This document shows, in pieces, positions 1-6,209 of a stretch of DNA of 64,000 nt. Under the pieces are notes generated by a model. It worked only from the letters and a program-made list of their open reading frames with translations. It did not search any database and was not told the origin of the DNA. Source of the stretch: Clostridiales bacterium UBA1738 (GTDB lineage Bacteria > Bacillota > Clostridia > UBA1381); the NCBI GenBank assembly GCA_002315735.1, contig DCIA01000013.1, positions 87,365 to 151,364 on the forward strand, in the 5' to 3' direction. Numbering within the stretch: the first letter of the stretch is position 1; each line of letters begins with the position of its first letter. The position numbers and the translations under genes were made by a program.

Positions 1-547
1 AACTTGTAAAATCATCTATATAATATGTAACCGTTTTCCATTCTCCGCTTCCGGTTGTCCTAAGCGCATCCTGCTCGGTAGACATGGGAGATTTGAGTTT
101 ATGATAATTTGTGCTTGTGTGAATGCCGAAAGACGCTTTTTCCACATCAATATATTCTACCGTAATTGCCAGTCTGTTTTTGGGTAGTGTATCCCACCCC
201 TGACCTTCAAGATACATAAATATATTAGACTGATCGTTAGCTGTTGGCTCAATTGCCGTTTTCCCTTGATATTCGATAGTTCTGAAATCGTATAAACCCA
301 TAACGGAGCCTCTGCCGTTTATGTTCCATCTGTTAGTCGTAAGCGTTCCGTTTACCATTTCTATTTTCGAGTCATTTTGAACAACATAAGCATATCTGTG
401 ACCATTTTTCTTTGCCTGTTCAATTCTTTCTTCAATGTTAATACAATCTGCAACTTTTTCTTTATCTACTTCTTCAGCAGAACATATTCCGTTTGCCATA
501 AGGATTGCTAACGAAAGTATTACCGACAAAAAACTTTTTAATTTCAT
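1..547 (-). CDS. Secreted protein with carbohydrate-binding-like module, C-terminus outside window
   Basis: Reading from an ATG at 547 toward the window edge gives 182 residues without a stop, so only the N-terminus is present. AGGAGG lies about ten bases upstream. The first ~24 residues are a classical signal peptide (MKLKSFLSVILSLAILMANG, then ICSAEE). The mature part has motifs such as RGSVMGLYDF, DTLPKNRLAITVEYID and GSGEWKTVTYYIDDF. This pattern resembles the beta-sandwich accessory modules of secreted glycoside hydrolases in gut Firmicutes; that link is inference. No catalytic domain is visible. It diverges from an AraC-type regulator with a palindrome between them, so it may belong to that regulator's target operon. 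Confidence 0.6.
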   Translation of the reverse strand, partial: MKLKSFLSVILSLAILMANGICSAEEVDKEKVADCINIEERIEQAKKNGHRYAYVVQNDSKIEMVNGTLTTNRWNINGRGSVMGLYDFRTIEYQGKTAIEPTANDQSNIFMYLEGQGWDTLPKNRLAITVEYIDVEKASFGIHTSTNYHKLKSPMSTEQDALRTTGSGEWKTVTYYIDDFTS

Positions 548-600
548 ATTTTTATATCCTCCTTAAAGAACATTAAAAAAACAAACTATCATCAATTCAC

Positions 601-645
601 TTACAGTTGTAGATGATTTTTATTTCAATTCAACTACAAATGTAA
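601..645. promoter_or_regulatory. Imperfect palindrome between divergent genes, candidate AraC operator
   Basis: Two 20-base arms (601-620 and 626-645) are inverted copies matching at 16 of 20 positions around a 5-base spacer; the shared half-site reads TTACAnTTGTAGnTGAnTT. It sits between the divergent starts at 547 and 779 and has no U-tract, so an operator fits better than a terminator. Which regulator binds is inference. Confidence 0.45.
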
Positions 646-778
646 ATCATCACTTTACAAAAGCCGAAATTTGTGTTATATTACTATTAGCTTTAGTGAA
701 TATATTATAGCATAGAATAAAATATATTTGAATATTAAAAAAAGACTATATTTTTATATGAAAGGGTGAAAAGTCGAT

Positions 779-1630
779 ATGTATGAAAATAATGGTTCCG
801 GAACACATCAAAAAGAAACATCATTCCAAACAATTACCAATCCGGACGAATATCCATTTTGGATTTGTGAATATGGCACCACACACAAAGATGTATCCTA
901 TCATGAAATAAGAATGAATTCAACCGTAACCTGCATAGAATATATAATTTCTGGCTCCGGAACGATAATATCAAATAACCACTCTTTTATTGTTAACAAG
1001 GGTGATACTTATATGTTGGCTGAAGGGTCAAATGTTAATTATTACAGCAATCCCGACGACCCTTTTGAAAAAATATGGATTAATGTAAAAGGTGTTTTAG
1101 CAAAACAAATCATTGAAATATATAAACTTCAAGGCACAGTGCTGTTCCGTAATACCAATACTCACGAAATAATACAAGCTATTCACGATGTATGCAAAAC
1201 CGAAACTAATCCTCAAAATATACAAGATAAGGTATCAACGATGTTCCTTAGTTTGATTCAATATTTATACAGAAATCAAAGAAAAATCACATTAAATTCG
1301 GATACAATTGATATGTTTCGTTATTATATTGACTGTCATATTACTGAAAACATTAAACTTGCGACTGTTGCAGAAATGGCACATATGAGCGTTGACCATG
1401 CAATTCGTATTTTCAAGAAAAAATACGGAATAACACCACATCAATATATCATTGACAGTAAAATGAAAATAGCAAAATCAATGCTTAAGGCAACAAATAA
1501 TTCAATTGCAGACATAGCTATTTCACTTGACTTCTCCGATCCACATAATTTCTCTTCTCTGTTTCAGAAATATGCTGGAATGAGACCTACTGTTTACCGA
1601 AAAACCGATATTTTGAAGAAACAAACATGA
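779..1630 (+). CDS. AraC/XylS-family transcriptional regulator
   Basis: 283 residues. The N-terminal ~120 residues form a cupin-like ligand-binding domain (EYIISGSGTIISNNHSFIVN, KGDTYMLAEGSN). Residues ~180-275 form the paired helix-turn-helix of the AraC family (LATVAEMAHMS, YGITPHQYIIDSKMKIAKSM, NNSIADIAISLDFSDPHNFS, FQKYAGMRPTVYRK). The start ATG follows AAAGGG. This type (MsmR/RhaR-like) typically activates sugar or polysaccharide utilisation genes. The divergent secreted protein at 547 with a carbohydrate-binding-like module is the obvious candidate target. The inducer cannot be told from sequence. Confidence 0.88.
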   Translation: MYENNGSGTHQKETSFQTITNPDEYPFWICEYGTTHKDVSYHEIRMNSTVTCIEYIISGSGTIISNNHSFIVNKGDTYMLAEGSNVNYYSNPDDPFEKIWINVKGVLAKQIIEIYKLQGTVLFRNTNTHEIIQAIHDVCKTETNPQNIQDKVSTMFLSLIQYLYRNQRKITLNSDTIDMFRYYIDCHITENIKLATVAEMAHMSVDHAIRIFKKKYGITPHQYIIDSKMKIAKSMLKATNNSIADIAISLDFSDPHNFSSLFQKYAGMRPTVYRKTDILKKQT

Positions 1631-1641
1631 GATGATATTTA

Positions 1642-2127
1642 TTACAAAATATTAACAATATCAACACTTTTTCTCGTTGCATACAGGGTAGTATTCCTCG
1701 TCCCTCCTGCACTGCCGTTATACGCCGCTATAACCCTTGAGGATCTTTCTACCATATAGATATTCCTTATCTGAAAACAGGACCGACTGTAATGGTCGCA
1801 GACAAATTTCACATAATCTGCCTGTGAGAGAATATGCTGATATTTTGACTGTTCATCAATATCCCACTTTTTCTCAAAACCCTCATACGGTGAAGCACAT
1901 ATCAAATGTATATCAGGATTACCGCTTCGTTCCTCCAAAACAATTTCCGCCGCCCACATATCTATTCCACGAGCCATACCCGAAATAAAAGTAACAAAGC
2001 CATCGCTAATCGCTTTTTTTATCTCCGTGCGAAGAAGCTTTTTTGCTTCTTGCTCGGAGATATTTAATTTTTCAGGTCTGTGTCCCGTAAAGCAACATCG
2101 ATGCCGCTTTAAATCCTGTTCACTCAT
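1642..2127 (-). CDS. SLOG-family protein (DUF1273/YoqJ-like)
   Basis: 161 residues from the ATG at 2127, chosen because GGGAGGAG lies seven bases upstream; an in-frame ATG 45 bases further up has no such site and would lie inside the inverted repeat. Motifs are those of the SLOG (Rossmann-like, DprA/LOG/YpsA-related) superfamily: CFTGHRPEKL (~12-21), FISGMARGIDMWAAE (~47-61), CASPYEGFEKKW (~77-88) and AAYNGSAGGTRNT (~134-146). SLOG proteins are thought to bind nucleotide-derived ligands, and several work in phage defence or stress signalling; YoqJ is encoded by a B. subtilis prophage. A specific function is not known. The only strong promoter upstream currently points away from it, within a segment bounded by inverted repeats, so expression may be phase variable. 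Confidence 0.82.
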   Translation of the reverse strand: MSEQDLKRHRCCFTGHRPEKLNISEQEAKKLLRTEIKKAISDGFVTFISGMARGIDMWAAEIVLEERSGNPDIHLICASPYEGFEKKWDIDEQSKYQHILSQADYVKFVCDHYSRSCFQIRNIYMVERSSRVIAAYNGSAGGTRNTTLYATRKSVDIVNIL

Positions 2128-2157
2128 ACAAACTCCTCCCATAAAATTGACCGTTTC

Positions 2158-2177
2158 CCACATAATCAACATTATGT
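2158..2177 (+). repeat. Left inverted repeat of candidate inverton
   Basis: CCACATAATCAACATTATGT. It is itself a dyad (ACATAAT-CAAC-ATTATGT) with an asymmetric 4-base centre, as expected for a tyrosine-recombinase core site with two arm-binding sequences. Here the dyad extends outward with GACCGTTTCC (2149-2158) pairing with GGAAACGGTC (2179-2188), giving a long stem with one mismatch. Confidence 0.7.
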
Positions 2178-2344
2178 TGGAAACGGTCTTGTTTGTTGCC
2201 GTTTATATTTTGCAAAAGCAGAATGTTCAGGACCACATTTCAACGATTTTTAAGGCCAATGATTATCCGTTTTTTCATTGGTCGTTTTGTCGTACCCTTT
2301 TTCCTTAAAATGTTGGCTAATTCAGTATTTATCTACGCAAAACA

Positions 2345-2373
2345 TTGACTTTTTTACTCTTTCGTGCTATAAT
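2345..2373 (+). promoter_or_regulatory. Sigma-A promoter inside invertible segment
   Basis: TTGACT at 2345-2350 and TATAAT at 2368-2373 with a 17-base spacer: five of six and six of six matches to consensus. It currently drives transcription toward the right repeat and antisense to the recombinase gene, with no plus-strand gene to serve. Confidence 0.8.
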
Positions 2374-2408
2374 TCTATATGTACTTACAATATGGCATTT
2401 GATTTTCG

Positions 2409-2437
2409 CCACATAATGTTGATTATGTGGTTTTTTT
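2409..2437 (+). terminator. Right inverted repeat acting as intrinsic terminator
   Basis: CCACATAAT, loop GTTG, ATTATGTGG, then seven T residues (2431-2437). It contains the right inverted repeat (2411-2430). The T-run lies outside the invertible segment, so only rightward transcripts end here; the left repeat lacks a T-run in the leftward direction. Confidence 0.7.
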
Positions 2438-3281
2438 ATGCTCGCATATGCACCAGACCAAGCCTTTGCATTTGCCTTCTGTGGATATCACCATTTTCTA
2501 TTGTATAAATCCTCGTTGTGTTGATGCTGCTGTGTCCCAGTATATCCGCAAGTCTTGCAATGTCTTTTTCAAGTGAATAATATGTTCTTGCAAACAGATG
2601 TCTGAGGTTATGTGGAAATACCTTTTCTTTATCTACTCCGGCTGCTTCGCAGAGGGCTTTCATCGCTTTCCATATTCCGTGGCGATCAATAGGTTTTCCC
2701 TTTCTGGTAACAAATACCGCTCCCGATTTAATGCCTTGTTCCTTAATATACTTTTTAAGTATTTTGCAAATATCCGATGTTAAAAGTATAGTTCTAATTT
2801 TCCCTTTTAATCTTATGGTCGCCTGACCTTTCATAACTGCTTCTACTGTTATGAATTTGAGTTCTGACACCCTGATACCTGTTGCACATATGGTTTGCAT
2901 CACCATATATATTCTTTCATTCTTCTTGTCCTTTGCCGTTTTCAAAAGCTGTTCGTACTCATTCTTGGTCAGTTCCTTTTCGCTTTGACAGAATAATCTC
3001 TTTTGTATTTTAAGGTTCTTGATTCGCAGACTAAACCATTCCATATAAGAGAAGAATCCGTTTAATGATGCGAGTATGGAATTTACACTTGCCGGAGCAT
3101 ATTCTTCCGTAATCTTTGCTTTGTATTCCATAACATCGGTCTTTGTTATTTCTTTTCCCGACAGCCATTCCATAAATGTTTTTATATCTCTTATATACTT
3201 TTCTATCGTTGATTTGCTTTTTTCTTCACAGATTAACTGATCCTTATAATCCTGTATTAATTTCAGTGTGATTACATTCAT
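2436..3281 (-). CDS. Tyrosine recombinase (XerC/D-like integrase)
   Basis: 281 residues from the ATG at 3281, which has AAAGGAG nine bases upstream; the TTG three codons earlier abuts that site and is unlikely. The N-terminal SAM-like core-binding domain (~1-95) contains SKSTIEKYIRDIKTFMEWL. The catalytic domain carries the full set: Arg137 (TGIRVSEL), Lys161 (LKGKIR), His224 and Arg227 (PHNLRH), His250 (LGHSS) and Tyr259 (TRIYT). There is no arm-binding domain, so it looks like a Xer-type invertase or small-element recombinase rather than a phage integrase. Its stop codon overlaps the T-run after the right inverted repeat, making it the natural candidate to invert the adjacent promoter segment. 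A second inverted-repeat pair lies upstream of its own start. Confidence 0.9.
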   Translation of the reverse strand: MNVITLKLIQDYKDQLICEEKSKSTIEKYIRDIKTFMEWLSGKEITKTDVMEYKAKITEEYAPASVNSILASLNGFFSYMEWFSLRIKNLKIQKRLFCQSEKELTKNEYEQLLKTAKDKKNERIYMVMQTICATGIRVSELKFITVEAVMKGQATIRLKGKIRTILLTSDICKILKKYIKEQGIKSGAVFVTRKGKPIDRHGIWKAMKALCEAAGVDKEKVFPHNLRHLFARTYYSLEKDIARLADILGHSSINTTRIYTIENGDIHRRQMQRLGLVHMRA

Positions 3282-3333
3282 ATTCGACAACTCCTTTTTA
3301 ACTTAATTATACCATCTGAATATAGCATAAATA

Positions 3334-3453
3334 CATATTAAAATTTGTTGTCTATGTTTTGCTTTACTGAAATAGCACCTCCTTTTTCAACGACAAAATA
3401 TACCACACTTTTTCTCATAAGTCTATCACAATAAGCAACAAAATTTTAATATG
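3334..3453. repeat. Second inverted-repeat pair upstream of the recombinase
   Basis: CATATTAAAATTTGTTG (3334-3350) and CAACAAAATTTTAATATG (3436-3453) are inverted copies differing by one base insertion, flanking ~85 bases. The enclosed DNA carries a leftward promoter candidate and an AAAGGAGGT ribosome-binding-like sequence (3383-3391) that is not followed by any coding sequence longer than a few codons. The remaining gene-free stretch (3282-3621) shows only these elements and the terminator at 3471. Confidence 0.5.
3397..3425 (-). promoter_or_regulatory. Promoter candidate for the recombinase
   Basis: On the minus strand TAGACT (3420-3425), 17 bases, then TATATT (3397-3402). It points to the recombinase start at 3281 and lies between the two inverted repeats at 3334 and 3436. 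Confidence 0.45.
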
Positions 3454-3470
3454 TTGAAATAAAAAACAAA

Positions 3471-3508
3471 GCAACCGCAAGAGATAAATTTATGTCTCTT
3501 GCAGTTGC
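3471..3508 (-). terminator. Intrinsic terminator after the 3.6-5.2 kb minus-strand genes
   Basis: GCAACCGCAAGAGA pairs with TCTCTTGCAGTTGC around a 10-base loop, with one mismatch. On the minus strand the stem is followed by TTTGTTTTTTATTTC, so it serves leftward transcription. Confidence 0.65.
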
Positions 3509-3621
3509 TTGCATAAACTTAATATAGCTGTTTATATATTTCTTTCATCATACCAATGTATACTGCATCGATCTAAATATAAGAGGTTATAAGTATATCA
3601 CCTAATGTATGATATTTTTCT

Positions 3622-3795
3622 TTACCTATAATCCTGCATACCCATCTTCTCTGTCAAATCATTCAGGCTCTTTTCATATTGTTCTTTTGAAATTGCATTT
3701 CGCTCAAGAAAATCTCTTAACATATTCTTTTGACGAATATATAAATCAACACGTTTTTCGTCCAATGAAAGTTTAAAATATTCTTCATCTGTCAT
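3622..3795 (-). CDS. Small conserved-looking protein, 57 aa
   Basis: Starts at the ATG at 3795 with ACGGAGTG eight bases upstream; the in-frame GTG three codons earlier overlaps that site. The protein (MTDEEYFKLSLDEKRVDLYI at the start, then a helical SKEQYEKSLNDLTEKMGM end) is charged and probably all-helical. The SKEQYEKSLxxLxxKMG tail resembles short SHOCT-like helical motifs found in small accessory proteins of Clostridia. It has no signal peptide or membrane segment. Function unknown. It lies downstream of the type III restriction remnant. Confidence 0.6.
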   Translation of the reverse strand: MTDEEYFKLSLDEKRVDLYIRQKNMLRDFLERNAISKEQYEKSLNDLTEKMGMQDYR

Positions 3796-3819
3796 TTCTA
3801 TCACTCCGTAAAATTCATA

Positions 3820-4056
3820 TTATTCCTTCACCTTGAACTTATCCCAATCTCTTACCGGTCCGAACATTTCTATGCCGTTTTCAAGTGCTTTGAAATGCCC
3901 TTTACCGCAATGAATTTTAAGTTGCTCCGGTGTTTTTAAGTCAAACAGACTTGTTGTGCCTTTTGTTTCAAGAATGAAGTACAGTTTTTCTTCACCGTTC
4001 TTTTCCCAAAGTACCGCCCAATCCGGGTTATATGTTCCGAATTGAACCTGTTCTGT
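3820..4056 (-). pseudogene. 3' remnant of type III restriction enzyme Res subunit
   Basis: About 78 residues from TEQVQFGTYNPDWAVL to the stop match the C-terminal PD-(D/E)XK nuclease domain of type III restriction subunits. The catalytic pattern is still visible: NPDW (Asp), then FILETKG (Glu and Lys), followed by LKIHCGKGHFKAL. Everything 5' of this (helicase motifs, most of a ~1000-residue protein) is absent, and no mod methyltransferase is in the window. The frame has no start of its own. It abuts and overlaps the 3' end of a lipoprotein gene in another frame, so it looks like the product of a deletion that joined two genes. Confidence 0.75.
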
Positions 4057-4309
4057 GTGAAAAAACATTATAAATAAACTCATCTTGCTTTTTTTCATCA
4101 ATATCTTTTAGTTTCACTATAACTACATTTTTTTCGGTGTCAGCTTTACTGTCTATATAATTCCCATCGTTGACGCCATCTGTGCTAAAATAGTTTGAAA
4201 TTATATTTTGGACATCCTCCGCTTGAAGTACAGCGTATTCTTCATTACCACAACCTACTAACGAGAGTACCAACACAATGCAAAGCACCATTGCTTTCAT
4301 CTTCTTCAT
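4028..4309 (-). CDS. Small lipoprotein, 3' end probably replaced by deletion
   Basis: 93 residues. GGAGGTG precedes the ATG at 4309. The N-terminus is a lipoprotein signal (MKKMKAMVLCIVLVLSLVGC) with Cys20 as the likely lipidation site. The following ~60 residues (QAEDVQNIISNYF, EKNVVIVKLKDIDEKKQDEF) form a small soluble domain of unknown function. The last ~9 residues (SHRTGSIRNI) are encoded by DNA that, one frame over, is the type III Res sequence. The natural C-terminus was therefore probably lost at ~4056-4065. Whether the chimera is functional is unknown. Confidence 0.6.
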   Translation of the reverse strand: MKKMKAMVLCIVLVLSLVGCGNEEYAVLQAEDVQNIISNYFSTDGVNDGNYIDSKADTEKNVVIVKLKDIDEKKQDEFIYNVFSHRTGSIRNI

Positions 4310-4337
4310 TTAACACACCTCCGCAAGTTCTGATTTA

Positions 4338-5003
4338 TTATTCAATTTCATATCCGCATTCTTTCATACATTCAATAACCTTTTCCTGTCTTTTCTTTGC
4401 AAGATCTGGGTTTGCATCAAGCGAATAAACCGATGGTGCATTCGGTATGCCGGCAAGAAGAGTACATTCATCTTCTGTCATATCAATCGGCTTTTTATTA
4501 AAATATCCTTTTGCCGCATCATAAATGCAATAATATCCGCTTCCGTAATAAATGCCATTGACATAAAATTCGAGAATCTCTTTTTTTTCGTATTCTCGTT
4601 CAATTTTTAATGCCATAAATACTTCCGCTATTTTTCTTTGTAATGTATCATCTTTGGGAAAGTACATATTCTTAGCAAGTTGTTGTGAAATTGTACTTCC
4701 GCCCTCTAACAGTTCTTTTTCTTTTATATCTCTAAGCACTGCTCTTGTTGTTCCGATAATATCAAATCCGTTATGTTTATAAAACCGCCTGTCTTCGGTT
4801 GCAACAACTGCATTAAAATAAATAGTCGGAATATCATCATAGACGGTATAATGTGGTTTTGACATAATCTCCTCAACAGCCACATCCAAAGATTTCACTG
4901 ATAGTGCATCTGTGTATTTATCATAGCACAGCTTAACTTCATATCCGCATATACAGACAGCAATAATGACAAGCAAAAGAACAATTCTCTTTATTGTTTT
5001 CAT
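4338..5003 (-). CDS. Monofunctional peptidoglycan glycosyltransferase (GT51)
   Basis: 221 residues: one N-terminal membrane anchor (~6-22) and a GT51 transglycosylase domain. Motif 1 is ATEDRRFYKHNGFD with catalytic Glu70; motif 2 is GGSTISQQLAKNMYF (101-115); motif 3 is KKEILEFYVNGIYYG (~140-154); DAAKGYFNK follows. There is no transpeptidase domain, as in MtgA/SgtB proteins, which polymerise lipid II into glycan strands. Short monofunctional forms like this are unusual outside core wall loci. The upstream XRE gene ends one base before its start codon, so the two are translationally coupled. Confidence 0.85.
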   Translation of the reverse strand: MKTIKRIVLLLVIIAVCICGYEVKLCYDKYTDALSVKSLDVAVEEIMSKPHYTVYDDIPTIYFNAVVATEDRRFYKHNGFDIIGTTRAVLRDIKEKELLEGGSTISQQLAKNMYFPKDDTLQRKIAEVFMALKIEREYEKKEILEFYVNGIYYGSGYYCIYDAAKGYFNKKPIDMTEDECTLLAGIPNAPSVYSLDANPDLAKKRQEKVIECMKECGYEIE

Positions 5004-5004
5004 A

Positions 5005-5211
5005 CTATTCTTCCTTCACAAATTCAACAATGTCACCTATGTTGCAATCCAATACAATGCAAATCTTACGCAGTGCCTCCATAGAAACATCTTCACTGCG
5101 GCGAAGTTTTGTCATTACTCCCGATGAAAATCCTGCCGCTTTTAATAAATCTCCTTTGCTCATTTCCTTATCAACAAGTAATTTCCACAATTTTTTATAA
5201 CTCGCCTTCAT
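5005..5211 (-). CDS. Small XRE-family HTH regulator (YozG-like)
   Basis: 68 residues, essentially a single Cro/C1-type helix-turn-helix: KGDLLKAAGFSSGVMTKLRR as helices 2-3, then SMEALRKICIVLDCNIGDIVEF. CGGAGGA precedes the ATG at 5211. Stand-alone proteins of this type are common on clostridial mobile elements. It is the first gene of a two-gene unit with the GT51 gene, with only one base between stop and start. It may autoregulate that unit; its operator is not identified. Confidence 0.8.
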   Translation of the reverse strand: MKASYKKLWKLLVDKEMSKGDLLKAAGFSSGVMTKLRRSEDVSMEALRKICIVLDCNIGDIVEFVKEE

Positions 5212-5379
5212 AGCACATCCTCCGTTTCACAATATACCATGCTATTATTTTAACATAAGTTCGTCACATTTTCAAGAATTTATGTCGGTTTTTGTTGATT
5301 TTTATAATCTTTTTTCACTTACTTATCTCTTTTTCAATCAACTTTCCTGAAAATAAGCAAAAGAAAATTCCGAAAACAG

Positions 5380-5408
5380 ATGACTTTTTCCGTTTTTTAT
5401 GGTACAAT
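5380..5408 (+). promoter_or_regulatory. Promoter candidate for the metallophosphoesterase gene
   Basis: ATGACT (5380-5385), 17-base spacer, TACAAT (5403-5408); the -10 is followed 26 bases later by the gene's start codon. Confidence 0.5.
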
Positions 5409-5434
5409 ACAAACCGTTTGGAGGTGATTTTACC

Positions 5435-6133
5435 ATGATTTATTTAACAGGCGATATTCACGGTGATATATCAAAAATATGTCTTTTTATCGAAAAGCAC
5501 AATTTATCTGCTAACGATATAATTATAATCTTAGGCGATGTCGGTCTAAACTATTACGGAAACTCTCATGGTGATGCACAAAGAAAGAAAAAGTTAAACC
5601 GTTACGGTGTCCCTATTTTCTGCATTCACGGCAATCACGAAATAAGACCTTATACAATTGAGTCTTACTCCGTATCATCATTCCACGGTGGAGAAGTTTA
5701 TGTTGAAGAAGATTATCCAAATCTCATCTTTGCAAAAGACGGTGAGGTTTATGACTTTGACGGGAAGTCTGCCATTGTACTCGGCGGAGCTTATTCTGTT
5801 GATAAATACTACAGATTTGCAAAAGGCTTACTTTGGTGTGATGATGAACAGCCGTCCGATGAAATTAAGCAATATTGTGAACGCAGTTTGTCAAAGCGTA
5901 ATTGGAAAACAGATTATCTTCTCTCCCACACTTGCCCGGAAAAACATATACCTCGTGAAGCCTTTATTCCTCAGATTGGCCAAAACATGGTTGACCAAAG
6001 CACCGAGTATTGGCTTGACCGCATTGAGGACAAGCTCACTTATTTAAAATGGTATTGCGGTCATTGGCATATAGATAAATCCGTTGATAACTTACGGTTT
6101 ATGATGGACGATTTCGTCTTGTTGGGCGACTGA
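5435..6133 (+). CDS. Calcineurin-like metallophosphoesterase
   Basis: 232 residues from ATG 5435 (TTGGAGGTGA upstream; the frame stays open to 5399, but that extension overlaps the promoter). Metal-binding motifs of the family are all present: GDIHGD (Asp7, His9), LGDVG (Asp35), GNHE (Asn67, His68), LSHTCP (~160) and GHWH (~206). The enzyme should hydrolyse phosphomonoesters or phosphodiesters; the substrate is unknown. A strong bidirectional terminator follows. The last 60 bases of the gene recur in direct orientation at 18480-18539, so a second copy once existed or the segment was duplicated during insertion of the intervening toxin locus. Confidence 0.85.
   Translation: MIYLTGDIHGDISKICLFIEKHNLSANDIIIILGDVGLNYYGNSHGDAQRKKKLNRYGVPIFCIHGNHEIRPYTIESYSVSSFHGGEVYVEEDYPNLIFAKDGEVYDFDGKSAIVLGGAYSVDKYYRFAKGLLWCDDEQPSDEIKQYCERSLSKRNWKTDYLLSHTCPEKHIPREAFIPQIGQNMVDQSTEYWLDRIEDKLTYLKWYCGHWHIDKSVDNLRFMMDDFVLLGD
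6074..6133 (+). repeat. Left 60-bp direct repeat flanking the toxin block
   Basis: Matches 18480-18539 at 55 of 60 positions in the same orientation. It is the 3' end of the metallophosphoesterase gene including the stop codon. Confidence 0.85.
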
Positions 6134-6146
6134 ATCTAATATATTT

Positions 6147-6188
6147 GCACACAAAAAAGTTGCGACTATTCGCAACTTTTTTGTGTGC
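6147..6188. terminator. Bidirectional intrinsic terminator
   Basis: An 18-bp perfect stem (GCACACAAAAAAGTTGCG and its complement) with a 6-base loop, A-rich on one arm and T-rich on the other. It lies between the convergent metallophosphoesterase and SLH genes and serves both. Confidence 0.85.
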
Positions 6189-6209
6189 CGTTCAAGTAAT
6201 TCCCCTTGC

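Larger units (their letters stand above)
2158..2430. other. Candidate invertible promoter segment (inverton), OFF orientation
   Basis: A 233-base core (2178-2410) is bounded by 20-base repeats that are exact reverse complements (2158-2177 and 2411-2430). The core has one near-consensus sigma-A promoter directed rightwards and no comparable promoter leftwards. A tyrosine recombinase gene ends six bases beyond the right repeat and a SLOG gene starts 30 bases beyond the left one. This layout matches known recombinase-controlled invertible promoters of Clostridia and Bacteroides. Inversion would place the -10 roughly 90 bases upstream of the SLOG start codon. That it actually inverts is inference. 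Confidence 0.65.

Noticed and set aside
2149..2188. Integron attC site or ordinary terminator
   Set aside because: No integron-type integrase, no U-tract in either useful direction, and the core is repeated in inverse orientation at 2411-2430.
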